A stretch of DNA of 64,000 nucleotides, from assembly GCF_003867015.1 (NCBI RefSeq), contig NZ_CP032548.1, positions 124,001 through 188,000 on the forward strand, in the 5' to 3' direction. This document shows positions 1 to 9,631 of the stretch, one piece after another. This DNA is from Tenacibaculum singaporense. GTDB lineage: Bacteria > Bacteroidota > Bacteroidia > Flavobacteriales > Flavobacteriaceae. The notes beneath the pieces are model-generated. The model worked only from the letters and a program-made list of their open reading frames with translations. It did no database searches and was not told where the DNA came from. How positions within the stretch are numbered: position 1 is the first letter of the stretch; each line of letters begins with the position of its first letter. The translations under genes and the position numbers were made by a program.

Positions 1-2
1 CA

Positions 3-65
3 GTTTACACTAAGAAGCAATTTGATAGTGAAATAAACCTTGACAGCTTATTTAAGAATCAATAG
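3..65 (+). CDS. C-terminal end of a gene entering from the left (partial)
   Basis: Frame 3 is open from the window edge to a TAG at 63-65 and ends in a charged tail (...DSLFKNQ). Its stop overlaps the 3' end of the convergent recX by 14 nt, as is common for convergent genes. Only 20 codons are visible, so no function can be assigned and the reading could be chance. Confidence 0.35.
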   Translation, partial: VYTKKQFDSEINLDSLFKNQ

Positions 66-522
66 TTTTTAAAGCTTCGTAAATTAAATTACTTTCAAAC
101 CCTCTGTATAAAAGATAGTCAGCAATTTTCTTTTTTCGTTTGAAATGATTGGTTTCTGAGACTGATGTGTTTTTTTTCTCTACCAATTCGTAAAGAGTTT
201 TGATATACTCTTGTTCATCAATTTCTTTCAAGGCAGATTTTATATTGTAAGCAGAAATTTCTCTGAATTTCAACTCCCTAACAATTCGGTCTTTTCCCCA
301 CTTTTTTATTCTGAACTTTCCTCTAGCAAAACTTTTGGCAAAGCGTTCTTCATTTAAAAAATTGTGTTCTAGCAAGTGTAATAAAATATGTTCTCTTGCT
401 TCTGGAATTAAACGGTATTCTTTCAGTTTTCCTTCTACCTCCTTATGACATCGATCTTGATACACACAATACTGCTCAATCTTTCTTTTTATTTCTTCAA
501 CTGTAAAAACCGGTTTGTTCAT
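52..522 (-). CDS. recX: Regulatory protein RecX
   Basis: 156 aa, the usual length for RecX, a cytoplasmic modulator that binds RecA filaments and limits recombinase activity. The family signature is visible in the middle: EERFAKSFARGKF, then W-G-K-D-R-I-V-R-EL, the recurring helical-repeat pattern ending in a basic patch and an I-x-EL motif. The C-terminal half repeats the pattern (KKKIADYLLYRGF). The ATG at 522 is the only good start. The LytTR response regulator ends 18 nt upstream on the same strand, so the two may be co-transcribed, but no functional link is evident. Confidence 0.9.
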   Translation of the reverse strand: MNKPVFTVEEIKRKIEQYCVYQDRCHKEVEGKLKEYRLIPEAREHILLHLLEHNFLNEERFAKSFARGKFRIKKWGKDRIVRELKFREISAYNIKSALKEIDEQEYIKTLYELVEKKNTSVSETNHFKRKKKIADYLLYRGFESNLIYEALKTIDS

Positions 523-540
523 AGCACGAAAATATAAATT

Positions 541-1254
541 CTATTTCCATTGATTCAAAAAAGAGATTACCTTTTCTTTGTAACTAGCTCCTATTGGAAT
601 TTCTTTTGAATTTATTTCAATATCGTTAATTGTAAAAGCTGATATTTTAGTCGTATTGATAATATAAGATCTGTGAACTCTTAAAAAATCACTGTTTAAC
701 TTTTCTTCAAAATCGCTTATCTTATACTTGGTTACAACACGTTTATCATTAACAGTATGAACTTTTACATAATCTTTTAAGCTTTCTATAAATAATATAT
801 CTCCAATAAAGACTTTGTGGTACTTACTTCCTGATTTCAATAACAAAAACTCTTCTGTATTTTCACTTTCTTGAGTTATAGGTATATCACTCTCCTTTAT
901 TGACCTCAAAAAACGATCTACTGCTTTAAAAAAACGCTCGAAAGTTATTGGTTTTAATAAATAATCTAGTACTTCCAAATCATAACTTTCAAGTGCGTAA
1001 TCTCTATAAGCCGTTGTGAAAATTGTTTTTGGAGGATTTTTAATTGTTTTTAAAAAGTCTATTCCTGTAATATTTGGCATTTTTATATCTAAAAACAATA
1101 AATCTACTTTTTGAGAGCTTATAACTTCAAATGCTTTCAATGCATTGTCACAGCTCCCTACTACTTCAAGTGCTGGTATTTTTGATATATGATTCTCTAT
1201 TAATTCTCTTGCTAAAGGTTCATCATCAACCACTAAACATTTTACTTTCATCAA
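541..1254 (-). CDS. LytTR-family response regulator
   Basis: 237 aa. Residues 4-120 form a CheY-like receiver with acidic pair D10-D11, phosphoacceptor D56 in LFLDIKMP, TT near residue 80 and K in YLLKP. Residues about 135-235 form a LytTR DNA-binding domain (FIESLKDYVKVHT, then FLRVHRSYIIN). This family acts as a transcription factor controlled by a LytS/YehU-type kinase. The kinase gene lies directly upstream with a 4-nt gap, so the two form one operon. Two adjacent Met codons make the exact start uncertain by one residue. The divergent outer-membrane receptor gene is a plausible but unproven target. Confidence 0.93.
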   Translation of the reverse strand: MMKVKCLVVDDEPLARELIENHISKIPALEVVGSCDNALKAFEVISSQKVDLLFLDIKMPNITGIDFLKTIKNPPKTIFTTAYRDYALESYDLEVLDYLLKPITFERFFKAVDRFLRSIKESDIPITQESENTEEFLLLKSGSKYHKVFIGDILFIESLKDYVKVHTVNDKRVVTKYKISDFEEKLNSDFLRVHRSYIINTTKISAFTINDIEINSKEIPIGASYKEKVISFLNQWK

Positions 1255-1258
1255 CTAC

Positions 1259-2329
1259 TTAATTTGAATAAACCTTTAAAACTACTTTAAATTTATTTTC
1301 TTCATTCTCTATTGTCAAACTATATTGGTCTTGATAGATTAAATCTAATTGCTTTCTAACGTTTGATAAGCCTATACTCTCTTTTTTTAGGACATAATCT
1401 TTGGAAACCGTATTAGATATTTTAAACTTAAAACTATTCTCTGAGCTTAAAAACTCAATCTTAATTTCTGGTGATCCGCTATCTTCTCCTGCACCATGTT
1501 TAAACGCATTTTCAACTAACGATAATAATATCAATGGTGGTATTTTGATATCTTTTTCTACCTTATTTATCAAGGAAACTTTTAAGCGTGAATCGTACCT
1601 TAGTTTTTCTAACTCTATATAATTTTCTATCAATTTAATTTCGTTAGAAAGTAACACTAACTTAGTATTACACCTATACAATACATAATCTAACATTTCT
1701 GATAGCTTACCTATTGAAGCTGGTGTTTTTGGCGAGTTACTCAAAGACAAACTATAAATGTTATTAAGGGTATTGAATAAGAAATGTGGATTTAATTGTG
1801 CTTTTAATGTTTTTAATTCTGCTTCCGTTTTTTCTTTTTCAAACACCAGTTCTTTTTCTTTAACTCTTTTATAATCTAGAAAATACTTTACAGAAAGAAA
1901 GACCAACGTTGTTAAATACATATTGGGAATATATTTAAACAACAATTTTTTCCAATCGGTTAAAATCTCTAAAATAGGTTCTTGTGTAAAAACTCCTTTT
2001 CTTATTAATGTTTCTCCTACATGTACAACCAAAACTCTATTAAACGCTGCCAATAAATATGTTCCTATTAAAAATAAAACAACTGTCATTACATATTTTT
2101 TCTTCAATAAAAATTTTGGAATAACATAATAAGCTAAGAAGTATGATATAATTATCTTAGGAATCATATGACACATAGACATTACAAAAGTTCCTAAAAA
2201 AGAAAACTCTTCTTGATATATAAGTGAATCTTTAGGAAAGTCTAAAACAAGGAACACACTCCAAAATAGTACATGTTGTAACACCCTGTTCTCTGAAAAA
2301 AACTTAATAACTGCTGCTCTTGTAATCAT
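1259..2329 (-). CDS. LytS/YehU-type sensor histidine kinase
   Basis: 356 aa. The N-terminal ~155 residues hold about four membrane helices with no recognisable extracellular sensor. A short coiled-coil linker follows (KEKELVFEKEKTEAELKTLK), then the His_kinase (PF06580) motif AQLNPHFLFNTLNN with the phosphorylated His near residue 180. The ATPase domain has PPLILLSLVENAFKHG and a glycine-containing lid (SIGLSNVRKQL). It is the cognate partner of the LytTR regulator 4 nt downstream. What it senses cannot be read from the sequence. The start at 2329 faces a 212-nt divergent intergenic region shared with the TonB-type receptor. Confidence 0.93.
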   Translation of the reverse strand: MITRAAVIKFFSENRVLQHVLFWSVFLVLDFPKDSLIYQEEFSFLGTFVMSMCHMIPKIIISYFLAYYVIPKFLLKKKYVMTVVLFLIGTYLLAAFNRVLVVHVGETLIRKGVFTQEPILEILTDWKKLLFKYIPNMYLTTLVFLSVKYFLDYKRVKEKELVFEKEKTEAELKTLKAQLNPHFLFNTLNNIYSLSLSNSPKTPASIGKLSEMLDYVLYRCNTKLVLLSNEIKLIENYIELEKLRYDSRLKVSLINKVEKDIKIPPLILLSLVENAFKHGAGEDSGSPEIKIEFLSSENSFKFKISNTVSKDYVLKKESIGLSNVRKQLDLIYQDQYSLTIENEENKFKVVLKVYSN

Positions 2330-2541
2330 AGTTTGTAAATATATAAATAGCTTGTGTACTTATAACTCCAAATCGACAAACTTAGCCTTTTACCCCCTGA
2401 ACAAAGCTTTTTTAAACCTTAAATTCTTCACCTATTGAATAGTTCTTTATACGTCGATTATTTGTAGTGTTTTATCTATTACAACAAACCCGCATGCCTT
2501 TTAAATTCATCTTTGCTGCATAATTCAAATATTAAGTAATA

Positions 2542-4869
2542 ATGAAAAAGCCTTTATTTATTCTACTACTATTTATTTCTATTCAGTTATCTGCTCAAAT
2601 AACACTTACAGGTAAAGTTGTAGAAAGAAACACCAAACAACCTTTAGAATTTGCCACTATAATTTTAACCAACCCAACAACTAATGAAGTTATTGCTGGA
2701 GAATCTACTAATAGCCAAGGAGAATTTTTAATGAATATTAAAAAAGGTCAGTATAATATTAAAGTAGAGTTTATTGGTTTTAAAAACCATTCAATGAATA
2801 ATGTTTCACTAACTAAAAACCAATCACTTCAAACTATTCTTCTTCAAGAGGACTTACAAGCCTTAGATGAAGTAGAAATTACAGCCGAGAAATCTACCAC
2901 GGAGTACAAACTAGATAAACGTGTATTCAATGTTGGTAAAGATTTAGTTTCTAAAGGTGGTTCTGTTAATGATGTTTTAAATAATGTTCCGTCAGTAAGT
3001 GTAGATATTGAAGGTGGTATAAGCTTACGAGGAAACCCAAATGTTCGTATTTTAATTAATGGAAAACCATCTGTTTTAACCGCTAATAATGGTTTAGAAT
3101 CAATTCCGTCAGAGAATATCGAGAAAGTTGAAGTAGTTACCAACCCTTCTGCTAAATATGATGCTAGTGGGACTGCCGGAATTATCAATATCATCTTAAA
3201 GAAAAATAAAAACGGTGGTTTTGGTAGCTCTTTACAGCTAACCACAGGAATTCCTGACAATCATAGCATCAACTACAATATGAACTACAAAAAAGAGAAA
3301 TTCAATTTATTTTCTAATATTGGATATCGTTATATGTCTTTCGATGGAAATGGTTACTTGAACAGAACTAATCTCGATAATGGTACAATAACCTCTTATT
3401 CTAACAGAGTAACTAATACTACTAGAAGTCGTAATACTTTTAATCTTTATTTTGGAAGCGATTATTACATTAATGATAAAAACACACTTACTCTAAGTTA
3501 CTACCATAGAAACAATACAAGTAAAAACAATGTTGATTATACCTTTAATTTTTTAGACAACACACAACAAACAGATAGCATTCTTACTACACAAGAATCA
3601 TATAGAGAGCCTCAAAAAGCAAATCAAATTGAATTAAATTACGTAAAAACATTTGCTAAAAAAGGACAAAAATTTACCGCTAATTTTCAATACGATTTTT
3701 GGAATGATGACGAAAATGAATTAGTTAAAGAGCAACAACAGTTTCCTACAACCTCAGCTATAAACATTCTACAAAGTAGAGACATTGAAAGTAGTAAAGA
3801 TTTTTTATTCCAAACTGACTTTAAACTACCTATCTCAGAAAAATCACATGTGGAAATGGGAATAAAAGGAGAAATTAGAAATATTGATAGCGACTATAAA
3901 GTTTGGGATAATGCTGTTATAATTGATAGTTTAAACAACTTATTAAAATATAATGAACGTATTTATGGAGCTTATGTTCAATATGGAAACAAAAAAAACA
4001 AACTTCAATACTTACTAGGTTTACGTGCTGAACATGCCAATACTGGAAGCACCGATAGAAATAATCAATTTAAAACTAGTAAAAAGTATACTGATTTATT
4101 CCCTACTGCCCATTTTACATACAGCTTTAATCAAGCTACTAATTTGCAATTAAGTTATAGTAGAAGAATTAGACGCCCTAGCTTTTGGCACTTAAATCCT
4201 TTTGGTGGAATTTCAGACCGTAGAAATATACGTGTAGGTAATCCTGATTTAAACCCTATGTACACGAATTCTTTCGAATTAGGCTTATTAAAAAGATGGA
4301 GTAAATTCACTTTAAACCCATCAATATATTACCAACGAACTACTAATGTGTTTGAAACTTTGGTTACAACAAACTCTTTTGGAGCTTTAATATCCAAACC
4401 TATCAACTCAGGAATAGAAAAAAGATTTGGTGCTGAATTAGCCATTCGATATTCTCCTTATAAATGGTGGAGGTTATCAAGTGAATTCAACTATTATTCT
4501 TTCGATCAAAGAGGAATATATACTGTTGATGACAACACATGGTCTACTCGTTTAAATTCTAGAATGAAATTTTCAAGATTAACCATTCAATCTAGCTTAA
4601 ATTATCTTGGAGAAAGACAGAGCGGACAAATTTTTACTGAAGCTCAGTATAGAGCTAATATAGGTGTGAGCAAAGATTTTTGGAACGACAAAGCCACACT
4701 TACTTTAAACATGAACAATATTTTTGATTCTAGAGTAAGTAAACAGTTAATTACTGGTGAAAATTACATCGCAACAAGGTATGACAAACCTGTTGGTAGA
4801 TACTCTTCTGTAACTTTTACTTATCGATTTAACAGGACAAAAAAGGACAGAGATCGACTGCCTGATTAA
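2542..4869 (+). CDS. TonB-dependent-type outer membrane beta-barrel receptor
   Basis: 775 aa. A signal peptide ends near residue 18 (ISIQLSAQ). Residues about 20-105 form a carboxypeptidase-regulatory-like beta-sandwich (TGKVVERNTKQPLEFATI). A plug-like domain follows (LDEVEITAE, then GNPNVRILINGKPS, then IEKVEVVTNPSAKYDASG). The rest is a beta-barrel with many aromatic-ended strands, matching the outer membrane beta-barrel family PF14905 rather than a SusC protein. No SusD partner is adjacent. It is transcribed away from the LytTR two-component pair, which may control it (inference). The substrate is unknown. A terminator hairpin follows directly. Confidence 0.85.
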   Translation: MKKPLFILLLFISIQLSAQITLTGKVVERNTKQPLEFATIILTNPTTNEVIAGESTNSQGEFLMNIKKGQYNIKVEFIGFKNHSMNNVSLTKNQSLQTILLQEDLQALDEVEITAEKSTTEYKLDKRVFNVGKDLVSKGGSVNDVLNNVPSVSVDIEGGISLRGNPNVRILINGKPSVLTANNGLESIPSENIEKVEVVTNPSAKYDASGTAGIINIILKKNKNGGFGSSLQLTTGIPDNHSINYNMNYKKEKFNLFSNIGYRYMSFDGNGYLNRTNLDNGTITSYSNRVTNTTRSRNTFNLYFGSDYYINDKNTLTLSYYHRNNTSKNNVDYTFNFLDNTQQTDSILTTQESYREPQKANQIELNYVKTFAKKGQKFTANFQYDFWNDDENELVKEQQQFPTTSAINILQSRDIESSKDFLFQTDFKLPISEKSHVEMGIKGEIRNIDSDYKVWDNAVIIDSLNNLLKYNERIYGAYVQYGNKKNKLQYLLGLRAEHANTGSTDRNNQFKTSKKYTDLFPTAHFTYSFNQATNLQLSYSRRIRRPSFWHLNPFGGISDRRNIRVGNPDLNPMYTNSFELGLLKRWSKFTLNPSIYYQRTTNVFETLVTTNSFGALISKPINSGIEKRFGAELAIRYSPYKWWRLSSEFNYYSFDQRGIYTVDDNTWSTRLNSRMKFSRLTIQSSLNYLGERQSGQIFTEAQYRANIGVSKDFWNDKATLTLNMNNIFDSRVSKQLITGENYIATRYDKPVGRYSSVTFTYRFNRTKKDRDRLPD

Positions 4870-4889
4870 CTTTTTGTTTTATACCATTA

Positions 4890-4925
4890 AAAAAGGGTTA
4901 AAAGTAATTTACTTTTAACCCTTTT
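4890..4925. terminator. Bidirectional intrinsic terminator
   Basis: An inverted repeat, AAAAAGGGTTAAAAGT and its complement around a short AATTT loop, has an A-tract on the left and a T-tract on the right. It can therefore end both the receptor gene (+) and the convergent RND gene (-). Confidence 0.85.
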
Positions 4926-4945
4926 TACAGTTAACAAAAAATCAA

Positions 4946-7900
4946 TTATAAAACGCTACGTAACCACATTTTAAACTTAGTGATTAAGTAGAATAATATC
5001 GGTACTACAATTAATGTTAAGAAGGTCGCTATAAATAATCCGTAAATAACAGTCCATGCTAATGGACCCCAGAAAATTACGTTATCCCCTCCTACATATA
5101 TATGCGGATTTAACTCACTAGCTAAGGTAAAGAAATTAATATTTAAACCTGTTGCTAATGGAATTAACCCTAAAATGGTTGTGATAGCCGTTAATAATAC
5201 TGGACGTAAACGTGCTTTTCCTCCTCTAATTACAGCTTCTCCCAAAGTATGCACATCTACAAATTCATCTTCAGACAATCCTTGCTCTACTTTCTTTCTA
5301 TCTATCAGTAACTGGGTATAATCAAGTAATACCACCCCATTGTTTACTACAATACCAGCCAGCGAAATAATTCCCATCATGGTCATCATAATTACAAACG
5401 GCTTAGCTGTTATAATTAACCCTCCAAATACACCTATTAAACTCAAGAAGATAGCTAGCATAATAATTGCTGGCTTAGAAACTGAGTTAAACTGGAAAAT
5501 TAAAATCAAGAAAATTAATCCTAAACCTCCAAAAAATGCTTTCATTAAGAACGCCATTTGTTTGTTTTGCTCTTCAATTTGCCCTGTGTAATCAACTTTT
5601 ACTGAATCTGGTTTTTCAGTAAACGTCTTCATTTCATTTTGAATTTTTGACACAATCGCTGCAGCATCTGTATATCCTGGGGCTAAAGCTGAATATACCG
5701 TTACCACTCTTTTTACATCTTTATGCTTAATGGCACTAAACCCTGAGGTATTTGTTTGTTTTGCTACTGCTGACACAGGTATTTCTTTAATAGTACCTGA
5801 AGACATATCTCTAAAAGTAATTTTCTGATTGAAAATTGCACTTTTATTATATCTGTTTTCTTTATTAAAGCGAACGTAGATATCGTAGTCATCTCCATCT
5901 TCTTTATAAACTCCTGCTTTCGAACCAAAAATAGCATTACGCAACTGGTTTCCTACTTGTGATGAATTCACTCCAAGTTCTCCAGCTTTTTTGCGATCAA
6001 CATTTACTAACATCGATGGTTTAGATTTATTTACATCAATCTTTAACTCATCAATACCAGCAATACTTTTTGAGTTGATGAAATCTCTCATTTTTTCAGC
6101 AGTATTAATTAATTCTGCATAATCATTTCCTTCTAACTCAATATTGATAGGATATCCTGCTGGTGGACCTACTGCTTCTTTTTCTACAGAAATTTCTAAT
6201 CCAGGGTAAATTCCTCTTAATGCTTCGGTTACTTTTCTTTGTAATTCTTTACTATCTGCTCCTCTACGAAATTTATATTCACGCATGGAAGCAGTAATTT
6301 TCCCTCTATGAGGCATTTCTGCGGTTGAACCTCCATCAGTTTGTGGATTTCCCGATCCTGCTCCTACTTGTGAAACAGCACTTTCTACTAAGAAATTATA
6401 ACCGTTGTCTACATATTCTGGTGAGTTTAATACTTTATATACACGCTCTTCCAAATCTTTCATTATCAGATTTGTCTTTTCAATGTCAGTTCCTTGAGGA
6501 TACTCGATATACACAATAATCTGGTTTGGTGTGTTATCTGGGAAAAACTCAACTTTTGTACGTTGACTTCCTATTGAGGCTCCAAAACCTCCAAAAGCAA
6601 TAAATAATAAAACAAACGTACCTAAAGAAATAACATACGGCCTCCAGCCTCTTAGAGCTGCTCTTAACATTCTTTCATAAAAACGTTCCCATCGTGGTAA
6701 TACTGTATTTTGAAAACGATTTGCCCATGGGCGTAATGCCAATCGATACACCCACAACATAATGGCTGTAAATATCATTACCGTTCCTAACGCCCTATAC
6801 GTTCCTCCTAAAAATGCTATCAACAACCCTATCACCGCCATTACTGATGACAAGATTATGATACGTCTTAATGGCATATTTTTATCTTCAACACTCATAA
6901 ATTGTGATACTAACACTGAGTTAAAAAATATTGCCACAAACAATGACGAACCTAATACTACAGATAATGTTACAGGAAAATAAATCATAAACTGCCCCAT
7001 AGTTCCTGGCCACATTCCTAATGGAACAAAGGCTGCCACTGTAGTTAAGGTTGAGATAATAATTGGAAAAGCAATTTCACCGATACCTTTCTTAGCTGCC
7101 TCAATTCTAGGCATCCCTTCATCCATTAAACGGTAAACGTTTTCAACAACAACAATTCCGTTATCTACTAACATTCCAAGTCCCATAATTAATCCAAAAA
7201 GAATCATAGTATTCATGGTATATCCTAGCCAACTCAAGATCATTAATGACATGAACATTGACATTGGTATTGCAAATCCAACAAATAGGGCATTTTTGAA
7301 CCCTAAGAAGAACATTAATACTAAAACTACTAGGATAACCCCAAAGATGATATTATTTACCAAATCATCTACCTGACCAATAGTTTTTGAAGATTGATCG
7401 TTAGCAATGGTTACTTTTAAATTACTTGGAAATATGTTAGCTTTGGTATCTTCTACAATTTTCTGAATTTTTTCAGCAGCCTCCACCATGTTTTTTCCTG
7501 AACGTTTTTTAACATCCAACATCACTACCGCTTCTCCAAACTCACGCGCGTAGGTAGTTTTATCTTTATCTTTAAAAGAAACCTTTGCTATGTTTTTAAG
7601 GTAAATTGAGTTTCCTTTTTCTGATTTTACGACAAAGTCTTGTAATTCTTGCGGATCTTCAATCTCTCCTAAAATTCTAACAGTACGTCGCTGTCCACTA
7701 GCAATTAAATTACCTGCCGACATTGTTAAGTTACCTCCATTTATCGAATTGATAACATCTTGGAAACTTACTTGTGCTGCCATCATTTTGTAAATATCAA
7801 CAGCTACCTCAACTTCTTTTTCTTCTGCACCACGGATATCTACTTTTTTAATCTCTTGTAAATCTTCAATTTCATCTTCTAAATACTCACCAAATTCTTT

Positions 7901-8413
7901 TAATTTATCTACTGGATAATCTCCCGAGATATTGATGTTTAAAATTGGCATTTCTTCAGAAATACTTAGCTCAAAAACATTTGGTTCTACTTTGGCTCCG
8001 TTAAATGTAGGCCAATCTTCTCCTGACGTTTCTTGATCTATTTCATCTTTTACCTTTTGTTTAGCTTGATCTACTGATATATTTTCGTCAAACTCAACAA
8101 TTACCATTGAGTAATCTTCCTGCGATGTAGACGTAATTTCTACTACATTACTTACCGTTTTAAGCCTATCTTCTAACGGATCAGTTATCAACTTTTCAAT
8201 GTCTTCTGCTGTATTTCCTGGATACAGAGAACTTATATAAATTTTGGTTTCTCTAATTTCTGGGAAATTTTCTCTTGGCATACTTAAAAAGGCAGAAATA
8301 CCTGTTATAAGTATCATAACCATCATTACGTAGATAGTTGTTTTATTATTTATTGCCCAAGAAGATAAACCAAACTCTTTATCTACTTGCTTTTTTTGTT
8401 TTTTATCAGTCAT
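4946..8413 (-). CDS. RND efflux transporter, inner-membrane permease
   Basis: 1155 aa, within the usual AcrB/CzcA-superfamily size range. It has the expected two-fold architecture: TM1 (TIYVMMVMILITGISAFL), a large periplasmic porter/docking loop, TM2-6 with GMLVDNGIVVVENVYRLMDEG-like TM4 residues, TM7 near residue 600, a second loop and TM8-12. At the TM4 proton-relay position where AcrB has two aspartates it shows D-N, so only one acidic residue is kept. This resembles metal/other RND subgroups, and substrate cannot be predicted. It is the last gene of the tetR-tolC-MFP-RND operon, with a 22-nt gap to the adaptor. Confidence 0.92.
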   Translation of the reverse strand: MTDKKQKKQVDKEFGLSSWAINNKTTIYVMMVMILITGISAFLSMPRENFPEIRETKIYISSLYPGNTAEDIEKLITDPLEDRLKTVSNVVEITSTSQEDYSMVIVEFDENISVDQAKQKVKDEIDQETSGEDWPTFNGAKVEPNVFELSISEEMPILNINISGDYPVDKLKEFGEYLEDEIEDLQEIKKVDIRGAEEKEVEVAVDIYKMMAAQVSFQDVINSINGGNLTMSAGNLIASGQRRTVRILGEIEDPQELQDFVVKSEKGNSIYLKNIAKVSFKDKDKTTYAREFGEAVVMLDVKKRSGKNMVEAAEKIQKIVEDTKANIFPSNLKVTIANDQSSKTIGQVDDLVNNIIFGVILVVLVLMFFLGFKNALFVGFAIPMSMFMSLMILSWLGYTMNTMILFGLIMGLGMLVDNGIVVVENVYRLMDEGMPRIEAAKKGIGEIAFPIIISTLTTVAAFVPLGMWPGTMGQFMIYFPVTLSVVLGSSLFVAIFFNSVLVSQFMSVEDKNMPLRRIIILSSVMAVIGLLIAFLGGTYRALGTVMIFTAIMLWVYRLALRPWANRFQNTVLPRWERFYERMLRAALRGWRPYVISLGTFVLLFIAFGGFGASIGSQRTKVEFFPDNTPNQIIVYIEYPQGTDIEKTNLIMKDLEERVYKVLNSPEYVDNGYNFLVESAVSQVGAGSGNPQTDGGSTAEMPHRGKITASMREYKFRRGADSKELQRKVTEALRGIYPGLEISVEKEAVGPPAGYPINIELEGNDYAELINTAEKMRDFINSKSIAGIDELKIDVNKSKPSMLVNVDRKKAGELGVNSSQVGNQLRNAIFGSKAGVYKEDGDDYDIYVRFNKENRYNKSAIFNQKITFRDMSSGTIKEIPVSAVAKQTNTSGFSAIKHKDVKRVVTVYSALAPGYTDAAAIVSKIQNEMKTFTEKPDSVKVDYTGQIEEQNKQMAFLMKAFFGGLGLIFLILIFQFNSVSKPAIIMLAIFLSLIGVFGGLIITAKPFVIMMTMMGIISLAGIVVNNGVVLLDYTQLLIDRKKVEQGLSEDEFVDVHTLGEAVIRGGKARLRPVLLTAITTILGLIPLATGLNINFFTLASELNPHIYVGGDNVIFWGPLAWTVIYGLFIATFLTLIVVPILFYLITKFKMWLRSVL

Positions 8414-8435
8414 TAGACGAATAATTTTTGGTGTC

Positions 8436-9620
8436 TTATTTTGCTTCTTCTGAAAGAGTTAATACCTTAACCTCTTGTCCGTTTTTTACACTACGAGCTC
8501 CTTCTTCAATAATTTTTGTTCCGCTTTCAATTCCGCTTAAAACTTCAATAATATCTCCTTGCGTTTTCCCTGTAGTTATAATTGTTTGCTTAGCAGTTCC
8601 GACCTCATCTTTGATATCTTCTACCACATACACATACTGTTCTCCATTAGCATTTTCTGAAATAATACTTTGAGGAATTAAAATTGCTTTCTCATTAGAG
8701 TAATCGTTGATTTTTAACTTTGCTGTTAAGTTAGGCTTAATCTTACCCTCATGGTTAGGCACACCTACTTCTACTTTAAACGTTCTATTGGCTGGATTAA
8801 TAAAATTACCTGCTTGACGAATTTTAGAAGTTAACTTTTCTCCTAAAACAGGAAACTCAACTTCTACATTTTTTCCTTTCTTAATAGAAGTAATGTAACT
8901 TTCAGGTACATCTGTTTCGATATACATGTTTTTTAGGTTTACAATTCTAAAAACTTCTGACCCCATTCCTGGAGCAACTACAGTTCCTTGCTCTTTAATT
9001 ACATCATCAATTACTCCTGAAAAAGGTGCAGTAATTACCGATTTTGCTAATTGTCTTCTTAATTGACTAACCGCATTGGTTTGTGCTTCATAATTAGTTT
9101 TTGCTTGTAAAAACTGAATTTCAGATCCTATTTTTTGGTCCCATAAACGCTTTTGACGCTTATACGTTGTTTCTGCTAATGCAGCTTGCGCTTCTATTTG
9201 AGCTAATTGATTAGCTAAACCTCCATCGTCAATTTTTGCTAAGGTTTGTCCTTTTTTAACATACTGTCCTTCTTTCACATAAATACGTACTAGAAGCCCT
9301 GGCATTTCTGGGTAAATTAATACATTTTGTTTTGTTTGTACAGCTCCTTGCAATTCTAAATAGTGATCAAAAACCTCTTCCTTTGCTGAAAGAACTGTAA
9401 TTAATGGAACTTTTTTGTTTGTATCTAATTCAGAAATTTTGTCGTTTAAAATCTTAATCTCATCAGATAGTGTTTGCATTTGTGTATCTAACGACGCTTT
9501 TTTCTCTCTAATTTTAGCTAAATCATTAGAAGCTATTACGTCTTGTACAGATTGCTCTTTTTTACCTCCACATGAGGCTAAAAGCAATGTAATTGCGAAT
9601 AGTGAATATATTTTTCTCAT
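8436..9620 (-). CDS. RND efflux periplasmic adaptor (membrane fusion protein)
   Basis: 394 aa lipoprotein. The lipobox LLASC places the lipidated Cys at residue 17. A heptad-rich helix follows (IREKKASLDTQMQTL), then a lipoyl/barrel-sandwich half (GLLVRIYVKEGQYVKKGQTLAKID), a coiled-coil hairpin (about 140-190), the second lipoyl half (VITAPFSGVIDDVIKEQGTVV), a beta-barrel and a membrane-proximal domain. It bridges the permease and the TolC-like channel encoded on either side. The gap to the upstream tolC gene is 11 nt. Confidence 0.92.
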   Translation of the reverse strand: MRKIYSLFAITLLLASCGGKKEQSVQDVIASNDLAKIREKKASLDTQMQTLSDEIKILNDKISELDTNKKVPLITVLSAKEEVFDHYLELQGAVQTKQNVLIYPEMPGLLVRIYVKEGQYVKKGQTLAKIDDGGLANQLAQIEAQAALAETTYKRQKRLWDQKIGSEIQFLQAKTNYEAQTNAVSQLRRQLAKSVITAPFSGVIDDVIKEQGTVVAPGMGSEVFRIVNLKNMYIETDVPESYITSIKKGKNVEVEFPVLGEKLTSKIRQAGNFINPANRTFKVEVGVPNHEGKIKPNLTAKLKINDYSNEKAILIPQSIISENANGEQYVYVVEDIKDEVGTAKQTIITTGKTQGDIIEVLSGIESGTKIIEEGARSVKNGQEVKVLTLSEEAK

Positions 9621-9631
9621 TATAGTTGATT

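Noticed and set aside
4946..8413. Plus-strand frames inside the RND gene
   Set aside because: Antisense shadows of a well-supported transporter gene.
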